Shown here one piece after another: positions 39,372 to 49,260 of a DNA stretch of 64,000 bases; within the stretch, counting starts at the first letter, position 1, and every line of letters begins with the position of its first letter. The DNA lies in NCBI RefSeq assembly GCF_014654365.1, contig NZ_BNAY01000010.1, forward strand, positions 367,892 to 431,891, in the 5' to 3' direction. The translations under genes were made by a program, and so were the position numbers. The notes below the pieces were generated by a model. It did no database searches and had not been told where the DNA came from. It saw only the letters and a program-made list of their open reading frames with translations. Origin of the DNA: Amycolatopsis oliviviridis (GTDB lineage: Bacteria > Actinomycetota > Actinomycetes > Mycobacteriales > Pseudonocardiaceae).

Positions 39372-41252
39372 CTACCCGCGCTCAAGCCCCGAAACGGCCG
39401 CCGGAGCGATCCCCGCCGGAGCCACCGGAAGCGCCGCCGGAACGGCCGACGGGCCCGAGCCCACGACGGGCAGCGCCAGCGAAGTCCGGCCGAGGTCCAC
39501 CGTGATCTTCGGGTACTGCGACGGACCCGAGATGAACGAGCCGTCCGTCCCGCCGATGATCAGCGCGAGCTGATGTCCCTTCGGGACGACGTGATCCGTG
39601 CTCGCCAGCCGGAACGTCATCGTGTACGGCTGCCCCGGCGTCAGCGGCGACTCCTGGCTCGGCGAACGGTAGTTGGCCAGATCCGCCCAGCCGCGGCTGA
39701 TGATGTTCAGTCCCACCGAGACCGAGTCGGTGCTCGTGTTGAGATAGCAGGCGTCGTTGCCCGTCGCGCTCGAACCCCAGCACGACTGGGTCAGCTCGTT
39801 CTTGATGCCTTCCTTGGATCCGGTGTAGTTCCGGATGGTCGCCGGACCGTAGTCCACCAGGATCGCCGAGAGCCGCGCGGTGGACGTCGACGGCGTCGCG
39901 GTCACGGTCAGCTTCGCCGTCCCGGAGACCTGGAGGTCCTTCTCGAGCGCGCCGGTGCTGAACAGCACGCGTCCGCTCGCGGTCTCCGTCGGCCGAGCGG
40001 CCCAACCGTTCGACGTCTGGCCGGACGAGTCCGTGAACGACGCCGTACCCGTTCCCGCGGTCGTGCCGAGCGTGCCGACGCCCGGAGTGCCGCCGGACGC
40101 GGGACGCAGGGTGACCGCGCTCCCCGCGGGCCACGCGGGCTGGTCGACCCAGACGTCGGGCTCGCGTTCCACGCTCGCGCCCGGCGTCTTCTCGATGCCG
40201 TTGTCGACGCCGAGCAGGTAGTGGTCGAACCACTTGTGCAGGGTGTCGACCCACGCCGAACGCCGGTAGTCGAACGGGTCGACGTGGCCTGCCTGCGTCA
40301 GCCAGATCTTGCGCTCGACGTTCAGCGCTTCCCACCACTGCCCGAAGTTGATCGTCTTGACGTTGAGGTCGCCCAGGCCGTGCGAAGCGAGCACGCTGGC
40401 CTTCACCTTCGAAGCGCTCTGGACGTAGTCCCGGTCGAGCCAGAACGCGTTGTAGTCGCCGTTCGAGGTCGCGCCCGCGGTGAGCTTCTGGTTCGCCGCG
40501 CCGCAGTTCTGCCCGCCGTTGCGCTGGGACACCGTCTGCGCCAGCCCCGCCGGGCTGCCCTGGCGCAGGCTCGCGCCGTCGGAACGGTAGTAGTCGTACC
40601 AGGAGCTGATGGCGCCGATCGGCACGATGGTCTTGAGCCCGTCGACACCGGTCGCGGCGACGCCGTTGGCGACCGTGCCGTCGTAGGACTTCCCGATCAT
40701 GCCGACCGCGCCCGTCGACCACGACGCGGTCGTCTTGGTCGATCCGGTCGCCGTCGTGAACCCGTTCGCCCGGCCGTTGAGCCAGTCGACGACCTTGCGC
40801 GCCGAGTTGACGTCCGAAGGCCCGCCGATGTCGGTGCAGCCGCGGGACTTGTTGGTACCGGCCAGATCCACCAGGACCACGGCGTACCCGCGGGGCACGA
40901 AGAAATTGTCGTAGTAGAGCGGGAACCCGACCGGCCTGCCCGCCGAGTCGTAGGTCTTGAGCTCGCTCTCGTTGCCGCGCCCGCAGCACGAGTAGTACGG
41001 GCTCGCGTCCATGATGACCGGGACCTTCTTGCCCTGCGCCGCGGGTTCCTTCGGCCGGATGATGTCGGCGGCGACCCGGTCCGAGCGGCCGTCGCCGTCC
41101 CCGTCGAGGCCGATGTCGACCCAGGCCGTCTCGCGGACGGCCTGGGCGAAGTCGTAGACCGGTTCGCTGCCCCGCGGTTTCGCGGCGGACTGCGGCGCCG
41201 CGACCACTGCCGCGGCGACCGCCAAAATCCCTGCCAGCACAACTGTTTTCAC
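39372..41252 (-). CDS. secreted Xaa-Pro dipeptidyl-peptidase-like CocE/NonD hydrolase (S15 type)
   Basis: A 626-residue exported serine hydrolase. A Sec-type signal (V-K-T-V-V-L-A-G-I-L-A-V-A-A-A-V-V and A-A-K-P) is followed by an alpha/beta hydrolase domain. The nucleophile elbow is G-K-S-Y-D-G-T, the Asp is in G-L-G-D-L-N-V and the His in A-G-H-V-D-P-F. A C-terminal jelly-roll domain (about 400-600) is typical of CocE/PepX. W-S-T-G-A-V-G-M-I-G and the C-C-G-R-G segment suggest a disulfide-stabilised form. It probably removes X-Pro dipeptides outside the cell. The GTG at 41252 directly precedes the signal peptide and has GGAAGGG upstream, preferred to the ATG at 41285. Confidence 0.85.
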   Translation of the reverse strand: MKTVVLAGILAVAAAVVAAPQSAAKPRGSEPVYDFAQAVRETAWVDIGLDGDGDGRSDRVAADIIRPKEPAAQGKKVPVIMDASPYYSCCGRGNESELKTYDSAGRPVGFPLYYDNFFVPRGYAVVLVDLAGTNKSRGCTDIGGPSDVNSARKVVDWLNGRANGFTTATGSTKTTASWSTGAVGMIGKSYDGTVANGVAATGVDGLKTIVPIGAISSWYDYYRSDGASLRQGSPAGLAQTVSQRNGGQNCGAANQKLTAGATSNGDYNAFWLDRDYVQSASKVKASVLASHGLGDLNVKTINFGQWWEALNVERKIWLTQAGHVDPFDYRRSAWVDTLHKWFDHYLLGVDNGIEKTPGASVEREPDVWVDQPAWPAGSAVTLRPASGGTPGVGTLGTTAGTGTASFTDSSGQTSNGWAARPTETASGRVLFSTGALEKDLQVSGTAKLTVTATPSTSTARLSAILVDYGPATIRNYTGSKEGIKNELTQSCWGSSATGNDACYLNTSTDSVSVGLNIISRGWADLANYRSPSQESPLTPGQPYTMTFRLASTDHVVPKGHQLALIIGGTDGSFISGPSQYPKITVDLGRTSLALPVVGSGPSAVPAALPVAPAGIAPAAVSGLERG

Positions 41253-41337
41253 GGTTGAGCCCTTCCCCGTCGGCTGAAAGCCCATCAGGAAGAGCTAAAC
41301 GCGAAGATCGCCCGCGCAGTAGAGCGGAAAGTCTTGG

Positions 41338-42090
41338 TTACAGATCGACGGCGCGGTAGAGCGAGCCGACCTCGCCCCGGTTCAGCCGCCGGATCGAGCC
41401 CGACCGCTGCGCGCCGAGCTGGACGTCGCCGAGCGCGGTCCGGACCAGTTTGCGCACCGGGTGCCCGGTGGCCGCCATCAGCCGCCGCACGATGTGCTTG
41501 CGGCCCTCGTGGATGACCAGTTCGATCTGGGTCCGCCCGGCCAGCATGTCCTTGACCCGGAACTGGTCGACCTTCACGATGCCGTCCGGCAGCTCGAAGC
41601 CCGCCCGCAGCTCCTTGCCGAGCCCGCGCGGGACGATGCCCTCGACCTCGGCGAAGTAGGTCTTCAGTACCCGGAACGACGGGTGCATCAGCCGGTGGCC
41701 GAGGTCGCCGTCGTTGGTGAGCAGCAAGAGCCCTTCGGTGTTCTCGTCGAGCCTGCCGACGTGCACGATGCCGGGCGTCTCCTCGTACCGGCCGCGCAGG
41801 TAGTCGCCGACGCACGGGCGGCCGCGGTCGTCGCTCATCGTGCTGTGCACGCCCTTGGGCTTGTTCAGCAGGAGGTAGACGAGGTCCTCGCGGACCTGGA
41901 CGCGGGTGCCGTCGACGTGGATCACGGAGTTGTCCGGATCGACCCGGCGGCCGAGTTCGGTGACCACCTTGCCGTCCACGCTCACGCGACCGCGCACGAT
42001 CAGGTCCTCGGCCGCGCGCCGCGAGGCGACGCCTGCCTGCGAAAGGACCTTCTGCAGCCGAATGCCGTCGGGATGCGGGTCAGATGTCAT
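41338..42090 (-). CDS. rRNA pseudouridine synthase, RluB/RsuA type
   Basis: A 250-residue enzyme with an N-terminal S4 RNA-binding domain (I-R-L-Q-K-V-L-S-Q-A-G-V-A-S-R-R) and a pseudouridine synthase domain. The catalytic Asp is in V-G-R-L-D-E-N-T-E-G-L-L-L-L-T, and H-E-G-R-K-H-I-V-R-R-L is the C-terminal signature. It modifies a uridine of 23S rRNA. It overlaps the end of scpB by 11 bases and is the last gene of the parA-scpA-scpB run. Confidence 0.92.
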   Translation of the reverse strand: MTSDPHPDGIRLQKVLSQAGVASRRAAEDLIVRGRVSVDGKVVTELGRRVDPDNSVIHVDGTRVQVREDLVYLLLNKPKGVHSTMSDDRGRPCVGDYLRGRYEETPGIVHVGRLDENTEGLLLLTNDGDLGHRLMHPSFRVLKTYFAEVEGIVPRGLGKELRAGFELPDGIVKVDQFRVKDMLAGRTQIELVIHEGRKHIVRRLMAATGHPVRKLVRTALGDVQLGAQRSGSIRRLNRGEVGSLYRAVDL

Positions 42091-42769
42091 CGATGGTGTC
42101 CACTTCGGGTAGCAACGGAGCGATGGGCGGAAGGTCGGCCAGGGACGACAGGCCCAGTCGCTCCAGGAACAGCTCGGTCGTCACGTACAGCGTGCCAGTG
42201 GTTTCGGGGTCGGTCCCCATCTCCTCGATCAGGCCGCGCGCCAGCAGCGTCCTGATCACCCCGTCCACGTTCACCCCTCGGACGGCGGCGACCCTGGCCC
42301 TGGTCACCGGCTGCCGATAGGCGATCACGGCGAGGCTCTCCAGTGCGGCTCGCGTCAGCTTGGAACGCTGGCCGTCGAGCAGAAGCTTCTCCACGAACGG
42401 GGCATAGACGTCCCTAGTGTAGAACCGCCACCCTTCACCGACTCGGCGCAGGTCGATTCCGCTGGACCGGTCGGTGAACTTCTGCGCCATCGTGCGCAGC
42501 GCCACGGTCACCCGCGACACGGGCTGGCCGACGGTCTCGGCGAGCGATTCCTCGTTGATCGGCGAGTCCACGACCAGGAGCAACGCCTCGAGGGCCGATT
42601 CGAGCGCCTCGTCGGAGGTGACGTCGGGGTAGTCGCCGTCACCGGCCGCGACGAGCCCCTCGTCGGCGGGCGGCTCCGCTTCGGGCTCCGCCGCCACGTC
42701 CGGTTCGGACCCGGGTTCCGGTGTCTCTTCGGTCTTCTCGGTGTCTTCGGTGTTCTCTTCGGGACTCAC
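42080..42769 (-). CDS. scpB: segregation and condensation protein B
   Basis: A 229-residue protein. Two winged-helix domains (about 50-215) match ScpB, with A-L-E-A-L-L-L-V-V-D-S-P-I, G-W-R-F-Y-T-R, A-L-E-S-L-A-V-I-A-Y-R-Q-P-V-T-R and R-G-L-I-E-E. The first 45 residues are a Glu/Pro-rich disordered extension. ScpB dimers bridge ScpA in the SMC complex. The start overlaps the scpA stop as ATGA and its end overlaps the pseudouridine synthase gene. Confidence 0.95.
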   Translation of the reverse strand: MSPEENTEDTEKTEETPEPGSEPDVAAEPEAEPPADEGLVAAGDGDYPDVTSDEALESALEALLLVVDSPINEESLAETVGQPVSRVTVALRTMAQKFTDRSSGIDLRRVGEGWRFYTRDVYAPFVEKLLLDGQRSKLTRAALESLAVIAYRQPVTRARVAAVRGVNVDGVIRTLLARGLIEEMGTDPETTGTLYVTTELFLERLGLSSLADLPPIAPLLPEVDTIDDI

Positions 42770-43701
42770 CCGTACTCCTCGTCCTCGACGGCGGCGCGGT
42801 CCTGTTCGGCCGCCGCCGACGCCTCCGCCACGGACCCGCCGGTCCAGCGCACGTGTAGTTCGGCGAGCGCCTCCAGCTGCTCGAACTGGACCGAGGACTC
42901 CCGGTACAGCTCCAGCAGCGCGAGGAACCGCGCCACGATCTCGACGGTGTGCTCGCAGTCCTCGACAAGCTCACCGAAGGTCGCTTCGCCTCTTTCCGCG
43001 AGCTTGAGCCGCAGCAGCGCGGCGTGCTCGCGCACCGAGACCCGGCCCATGTGGATATGCGCGATCGACACCGTCGGCGGCGGTTTCGGCCGGAAGACCG
43101 CGACCGCGATCTCGGCGAACTTCGCCGGGTCGACGCCGATCATCACTTCGGGCAGCAGCCCCATGAACCGGTCTTCGAGCGCGACCGACCGCGGGTAGCG
43201 CCGCAGCGCGCCGGCCTCCAGCTCGCCGAACAGGGCCGCGACCTGCTTGTACGCCCGGTACTGCAGGACGCGCGCGAACAGCAGGTCCCGGGCTTCGAGC
43301 AGGGCGAGGTCGTCTTCGCTCTCCACCTCGGCGGCGGGCAGCAACCGCGCCGCCTTGAGGTCGAGCAGGGTGGCCGCGATGACCAGGAACTCGGTCGTCT
43401 CGTCCAGGTTCCAGTCCGTGCCGAGCGCGCGGGTGTAGGCGATGAAATCGTCCGTGACCCGATGCAGCGCGACCTCGGTGACGTCGAGCTGGTGCTGCGA
43501 GATCAGCTGGAGCAGCAGGTCGAAGGGCCCCTCGAAGTTCTCCAGGTGCACTTTGAACTTGGACGTGCTCAGCTCTTCACTGGCCAGTCCTTCGGGGACC
43601 ATCCCGCCGTGCACGGTCTCGTGCACGACAGGGGTCTCTTCTGCTTCTGTCCGCTCGACCGGCTCCGGGCCGCTGGGAGCAGCCGCGGCCGGGTCGTCCA
43701 T
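42766..43701 (-). CDS. scpA: segregation and condensation protein A
   Basis: A 311-residue kleisin. The N-terminal SMC-binding helix contains F-K-V-H-L-E-N-F-E-G-P-F-D-L-L-L-Q-L-I; the central part has E-F-L-V-I-A-A-T-L-L-D-L-K-A-A-R-L-L; the C-terminal winged helix has V-A-R-F-L-A-L-L-E-L-Y. An acidic Pro/Glu tract of about 40 residues precedes the conserved region. It bridges SMC heads in chromosome condensation. Its ATG overlaps the stop of the upstream gene (TGATG). Confidence 0.95.
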   Translation of the reverse strand: MDDPAAAAPSGPEPVERTEAEETPVVHETVHGGMVPEGLASEELSTSKFKVHLENFEGPFDLLLQLISQHQLDVTEVALHRVTDDFIAYTRALGTDWNLDETTEFLVIAATLLDLKAARLLPAAEVESEDDLALLEARDLLFARVLQYRAYKQVAALFGELEAGALRRYPRSVALEDRFMGLLPEVMIGVDPAKFAEIAVAVFRPKPPPTVSIAHIHMGRVSVREHAALLRLKLAERGEATFGELVEDCEHTVEIVARFLALLELYRESSVQFEQLEALAELHVRWTGGSVAEASAAAEQDRAAVEDEEYG

Positions 43702-44126
43702 CAGTTCTCGGTCTCTTTCCCGTCCTCGGCACCCGCCCGCAATCGCTGGACGAGTACCGACTCCTCGCCCGCCGCGTCGAAGTCGGCGAGCAGGACGGCC
43801 ACCGCCTCGCGGACCAGCCTGCCGCGATCGAGCACGAGCCCGTGCTTCGCCCGGAGGTTCAGCCTGGCCTGCTCCATCGCCAGCAGTTCGTCGCCGGAGA
43901 CGTAGACGGTGATCTTCGCGTCGTGCTTGGTCCGCCCCGAACCGCTGCGCGCGGCACGGGTCAGCCGGTCCTTGTGCGCGTGCCCGTCATCGTCCCCGGA
44001 ACCGTTCCCGTTGCCGTTCCCCGTCGAGGGTGCGGGCTGCGCGGGCGCGGGCGGGAGATCGAGGGCCGGGCTGGAGGTGATCCTGAAGAGTTCGGACGCT
44101 CCGGGCAGGGAAGCTCGCCTGCTCAC
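43701..44126 (-). CDS. small protein between parA and scpA, unknown function
   Basis: A 141-residue protein I do not recognise by name. A disordered Pro/Gly/Asn segment (about 20-60, with G-N-G-N-G-N-G-S-G) is followed by a basic linker and a helical C-terminal part (about 70-140) starting K-I-T-V-Y-V-S-G-D-E-L-L-A-M-E-Q-A-R. The strand-helix-helix order resembles a ribbon-helix-helix DNA-binding protein. The GTG at 44126 overlaps the parA stop (GTGA) and its own stop overlaps the scpA start (TGATG), so it is translated as part of the segregation operon. A partner role for ParA is plausible but not shown. Confidence 0.75.
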   Translation of the reverse strand: MSRRASLPGASELFRITSSPALDLPPAPAQPAPSTGNGNGNGSGDDDGHAHKDRLTRAARSGSGRTKHDAKITVYVSGDELLAMEQARLNLRAKHGLVLDRGRLVREAVAVLLADFDAAGEESVLVQRLRAGAEDGKETEN

Positions 44127-45148
44127 CGAGCGATCACCTCGCGTGCCAGCGCGCGATACGCCGCCGCGCCGGCTGATTTGGGAGCCCACGTCGTGATCGG
44201 CTCGCCCGCGACCGTCGTCTCGGGGAACCGCACGGTGCGGTTGATCACCGTGTCGAACACGGTGTCGCCGAATGCCTCCACCACTCTCGCCATGACCTCC
44301 TTCGAGTGCAGGGTTCTCGGGTCGTACATGGTGGCGAGAATCCCGGTGATGTCCAGTTTGGGGTTGAGGCGTTCCTGCACCTTCTCGATCGTGTCGATCA
44401 GGAGCGCTACGCCTCGCAGACTGAAGAACTCGCACTCCAGCGGGATGATCACACCGTCCGCGGCGGTCAGTGCGTTCACCGTCAGCAGGCCTAGCGAGGG
44501 CTGGCAGTCGACAAGAACATAGTCGTAGTCGTTCATGACCGGACGAAGGACCCGTAACAAAGTGTGTTCGCGCCCTACCTCTGCGACCAACTGGACCTCG
44601 GCCGCGGACAGGTCGATGTTGCTCGGCAGCAGGTCGACGCCGTCCACCCGGGTCTTCCGGATGACGTCGGTGATGCTGACCGAGCGCTCCATGATGACGT
44701 TGTAGACCGTCTGGTCCAGCTCGTGCGGCTGAATGCCGAGGCCGACCGAAAGCGCGCCCTGGGGATCGAAGTCGACCAGCAGTACCCGGCGGCCGCATTC
44801 GGCCAGCGCCGCGCCCAGGTTGATGGTCGAGGTGGTCTTGCCGACGCCGCCCTTCTGGTTGCACATGGCCATCACCAGTGCGGGGCCGTGCCGTTCCAGC
44901 GGCGGCGGGTCGGGGATCTCGCGATACGGACGGCCGGTCGGGCCGATGCCGTCGTTGTCGCGTTCTTGCTGCTTGGCGTCTTTGGCATCTTTGGCGCGCT
45001 TGGCCTTGCGGCCGCGGGAAGAGATCGTGTCCTCCGACGGTTCGTCGCCGTCGTGTTCGGCGGGGGTTGCGATGGTCACCTGGCTGAGGCTCGCGGCAGC
45101 CGAACCGGCGGACGCGGACGGCTTCGCCGGCTCGTTCGGTGTCGACAT
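44123..45148 (-). CDS. parA: ParA/Soj-type chromosome partition ATPase
   Basis: A 341-residue Walker-type ATPase. The deviant P-loop is K-G-G-V-G-K-T-T, with D-F-D-P-Q-G-A-L and V-L-V-D-C-Q-P-S-L-G-L-L-T-V-N-A-L as the other signatures. The first 85 residues are an Ala/Ser/Lys-rich extension. The ATG has GGAG upstream. It heads the operon parA, small gene, scpA, scpB and pseudouridine synthase. No ParB gene is adjacent, so it may be the scpAB-linked ParA paralogue rather than the oriC-linked one. Confidence 0.9.
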   Translation of the reverse strand: MSTPNEPAKPSASAGSAAASLSQVTIATPAEHDGDEPSEDTISSRGRKAKRAKDAKDAKQQERDNDGIGPTGRPYREIPDPPPLERHGPALVMAMCNQKGGVGKTTSTINLGAALAECGRRVLLVDFDPQGALSVGLGIQPHELDQTVYNVIMERSVSITDVIRKTRVDGVDLLPSNIDLSAAEVQLVAEVGREHTLLRVLRPVMNDYDYVLVDCQPSLGLLTVNALTAADGVIIPLECEFFSLRGVALLIDTIEKVQERLNPKLDITGILATMYDPRTLHSKEVMARVVEAFGDTVFDTVINRTVRFPETTVAGEPITTWAPKSAGAAAYRALAREVIAR

Positions 45149-45240
45149 AACGCGAAAGCTCCTCTTCGGCAGGATCCTCGGCAGCCTATGCGCGATTCAC
45201 GAGTCGAGCCAACGAGGCACGCCGGGATCGACCGGGTCGT

Positions 45241-46176
45241 TTAGCCGAGTGCGCGGGGGTGTGCTGTGGCGTAGACCTCGCGGAGCGTGTTGACCGTGAC
45301 CAGCGTGTACACCTGGGTGGTGGTCACCGACGCGTGACCGAGCAGTTCCTGGACGACGCGGACGTCGGCGCCGCCTTCGAGAAGATGCGTCGCGAAGGAA
45401 TGGCGCAACGTATGCGGGGAGACGCCCGCCGTGATGCCCGCGGATTCCGCGGTGTCCTTGAGGACCTGCCACGCGCTCTGCCGGGAAAGCCGGGAGCCGC
45501 GGGCGTTCAGGAACATCGCCGGGGTGCCTCGGCCGTGGACGGCGAGCGCCGGCCGCGCGCGGACGAGGTACGCGTGCACCGCTTCGAGCGCGGGACGGCC
45601 GATCGGCACGATGCGCTGTTTGCCGCCCTTGCCGTCGAGCAGGACGGTCCGCTCGGCGTCGTCGATGTCGTCGACGTCGAGTCCGACGGCCTCGGAGATC
45701 CGCGCGCCGGTGGAGTAGAGCAGTTCCAGCAGCGCCCGGTCCCGCAGCGGCCGTTCACCCTCGGGCGGCGGGGTTTCCAGCAGTTTCAGCACGTCGGCGA
45801 CCGGCAGCGCCTTGGGCAGCCGTTTGGCCGCCGCGGGCGGGCGGACCTCGCGGGCCGGGTCGTTCTCGGTGATGCCGTCGGCGTGCGCGAACTTGTGCAG
45901 TCCCCGGACCGCGACCAGCGCACGGGCCGCCGAGGACGCGGCCAGCGGCTGATGTTCCTCATCGCCTTCGCGCAGCGCGGCGCCGAACGAGGTGATGTGC
46001 GCCGAGGTGACGTCGGTGAAGCGTTCGACGTCCGCGCCGCCGAGGTACGCGGTGTACCGGCGCAGATCGCGGGAGTAGCTGTCGAGGGTGTTCCTCGCGG
46101 TTCCGCGCTCGACCACCAGATGGTCGAGGTAAGCGGCGACCACCTGGGCGACTCCGGCACCGCCAGCCCGTGACAC
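45241..46176 (-). CDS. xerD: site-specific tyrosine recombinase XerD
   Basis: A 311-residue recombinase. The N-terminal core-binding domain (about 8-105) has Y-L-D-H-L-V-V-E-R-G-T-A-R-N-T-L-D-S-Y. The catalytic domain has T-G-A-R-I-S-E (Arg I), G-K-G-G-K-Q-R (Lys), H-T-L-R-H-S-F-A (H-x-x-R), L-G-H-A-S and the nucleophile in Q-V-Y-T. It resolves chromosome dimers at dif with XerC. A leaderless promoter (TAGAGT) lies 6 bases before its GTG. Unlike the recombinase-like protein at 26615, all catalytic residues are intact. Confidence 0.93.
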   Translation of the reverse strand: MSRAGGAGVAQVVAAYLDHLVVERGTARNTLDSYSRDLRRYTAYLGGADVERFTDVTSAHITSFGAALREGDEEHQPLAASSAARALVAVRGLHKFAHADGITENDPAREVRPPAAAKRLPKALPVADVLKLLETPPPEGERPLRDRALLELLYSTGARISEAVGLDVDDIDDAERTVLLDGKGGKQRIVPIGRPALEAVHAYLVRARPALAVHGRGTPAMFLNARGSRLSRQSAWQVLKDTAESAGITAGVSPHTLRHSFATHLLEGGADVRVVQELLGHASVTTTQVYTLVTVNTLREVYATAHPRALG

Positions 46177-46182
46177 ACGGAC

Positions 46183-46188
46183 ACTCTA
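46183..46188 (-). promoter_or_regulatory. -10 element, leaderless promoter of xerD
   Basis: On the minus strand TAGAGT ends 6 bases before the GTG at 46176, placing the start of transcription on the start codon. No ribosome-binding site is present. Confidence 0.45.
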
Positions 46189-46249
46189 GAGCCCACCGGG
46201 AACTTCTCGGTGGCAAGCGCGCGTACCGCGTCGCGGGGGTGAAACCGGC

Positions 46250-46255
46250 TACCTT
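46250..46255 (+). promoter_or_regulatory. -10 element, leaderless promoter of the TM2-domain gene
   Basis: TACCTT ends 6 bases before the ATG at 46262; the preceding AAACCGGC is close to that upstream of the aroA -10 element (AAACCGC). It directly adjoins the divergent xerD promoter region, about 60 bases away. Confidence 0.45.
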
Positions 46256-46261
46256 GTGAGC

Positions 46262-46768
46262 ATGTCCCAGGCACCGGACCCGGAGGAGATGCGCGTCGGC
46301 ACCGCCGAGCGCGAAGAAGCGGCGCGCCTGCTCGCCGACCACTACAGCCAGGGGAGGATCACCCCGGACGAATACGAGGGCCGTGTCCTCGCCGCGTACG
46401 AGGCCGTGACGCTCGGCGAACTCCGGCCGCTGTTCCAGGACCTGCCTGCGCCGCATCCCGTGTACCTAGCGCCGCCGCCGCGGTTCGAGCAGCCACCGTT
46501 CGAGCCGCCGCCGTTCGTGCCCGTCTACCAGCAGCCTGCCGCGATCCTGCCGTACTCGCCGAAGTCGAAGGTCGCCGCCGGGGTGCTCCAGATCGTGCTG
46601 CCGTTCGGGATCGGGCGCTTCTACACCGGCCATGTCGGGATCGCGCTCGGCCAGCTGGCGGTCGTGGTGTTCACCTGCGGCATCGGGGTGGTCTGGCCGA
46701 TCGTCGACGGGATCGTGCTGCTGGCGAACGGTGGCACCGATGCCCAAGGTCGCCGTCTCCGCGACTGA
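46262..46768 (+). CDS. DUF1707 and TM2-domain membrane protein
   Basis: A 168-residue protein. Residues about 8-62 match DUF1707 (R-V-G-T-A-E-R-E-E-A, L-A-D-H-Y-S-Q-G-R-I, D-E-Y-E-G-R-V). A Pro/Phe/Glu-rich linker follows (about 65-95), then a TM2 domain with two helices (V-A-A-G-V-L-Q-I-V-L-P-F-G-I-G-R-F-Y-T-G and G-I-G-V-V-W-P-I-V-D-G-I). TM2 proteins are small membrane proteins of unclear role. A GTG 6 bases upstream is possible, but the promoter position favours the ATG at 46262. It faces the NUDIX gene across a dispersed palindrome. Confidence 0.8.
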   Translation: MSQAPDPEEMRVGTAEREEAARLLADHYSQGRITPDEYEGRVLAAYEAVTLGELRPLFQDLPAPHPVYLAPPPRFEQPPFEPPPFVPVYQQPAAILPYSPKSKVAAGVLQIVLPFGIGRFYTGHVGIALGQLAVVVFTCGIGVVWPIVDGIVLLANGGTDAQGRRLRD

Positions 46769-46780
46769 CCGCCCCGGAAC

Positions 46781-46835
46781 TGACATGAAAGGCCCCTTCA
46801 TTGCGAAATTTGCAATGAAGGGGCCTTTCATGTCA
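46781..46835. repeat. dispersed palindrome, ATGAAAGG family (copy 3)
   Basis: A 55-base near-perfect palindrome between two convergent genes. The outer arms are TGACATGAAAGGCCCCTTCA and its reverse complement, and the centre contains TTGCGAAATTTGCAA, as in copy 1. It starts 13 bases past the upstream stop and ends 13 bases before the convergent one. Confidence 0.75.
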
Positions 46836-46848
46836 CGCGCGAAGGGCG

Positions 46849-47471
46849 TCAGAGACCGCGCGAAGCGAACTTCGTCGGCCGGGTCTCCCAAGGAGCGTCC
46901 GCGGGCCGCGACGAAGCCGCCCCCGAAAGCACCGCGTGCGCGGCCAGCACGCCGCCGACGGTCGCCCCGTTCACCAGCTCACCCGCCAGCGCCATCCGGA
47001 CCGCCTCGTCGAGCGGGAACTTCCGCATGACGAGGTCTGCCTCCTCCTCGCCGAGGACCTCCCTGTCCACTTCGGACAGTTCTCGGGCGAGATAGACACG
47101 GACGACCTCGTCGGTGAAGCCGGGCGACGCCGCGACGTCGACCAGGGTCTCCCATCGCTCCGCCCTGAGCCCGACCTCCTCGACCAGCTCGCGTTCGGCC
47201 GCGCCGACGGGGTCCTCCCCCGCCTTGTCGATCAGCCCGGCGGGCAGTTCCCACAGCCGCCGGCCGACCGGATGGCGGTACTGGTGGATCAGCGTCACCG
47301 CGCCGTCCGCGTCCAGCGCGACGACGGCGACCGCGCCGAGGTGCTCGACGACCTCGCGGCGGGCGGTCCCGCCGCCGGGCATCACGACCTCGTCGACCCG
47401 CAGCCCCACGACGCGTCCGATGTGGACGTCCCTTGTGGACGCGACGGTGAACTCGTGCTTACCGGGCTCGG

Positions 47472-47475
<4 letters not shown>
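46849..47475 (-). CDS. NUDIX hydrolase, ADP-ribose pyrophosphatase type
   Basis: A 208-residue NUDIX enzyme. The Nudix box is A-G-E-D-P-V-G-A-A-E-R-E-L-V-E-E-V-G near 85-105, preceded by W-E-L-P-A-G-L-I-D, typical of the ADP-ribose pyrophosphatase branch. It hydrolyses ADP-ribose or similar nucleoside diphosphate compounds. The GTG at 47475 overlaps the pyrG stop as GTGA, so it is coupled to CTP synthase. Confidence 0.9.
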
Positions 47476-49172
<1,697 letters not shown>

Positions 49173-49248
49173 GGGCTTCCACCTTATCGCACGCCCGCCG
49201 AAGCGCTCACCGGCCACGCCGCAAGCGTCCGATGGAGTGGAAAACCGC

Positions 49249-49254
49249 TACCCT
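49249..49254 (+). promoter_or_regulatory. -10 element, leaderless promoter of aroA
   Basis: TACCCT ends 6 bases before the GTG at 49261, with AAAACCGC just upstream and no ribosome-binding site. The start of transcription would coincide with the start codon. Confidence 0.5.
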
Positions 49255-49260
49255 CGCGAG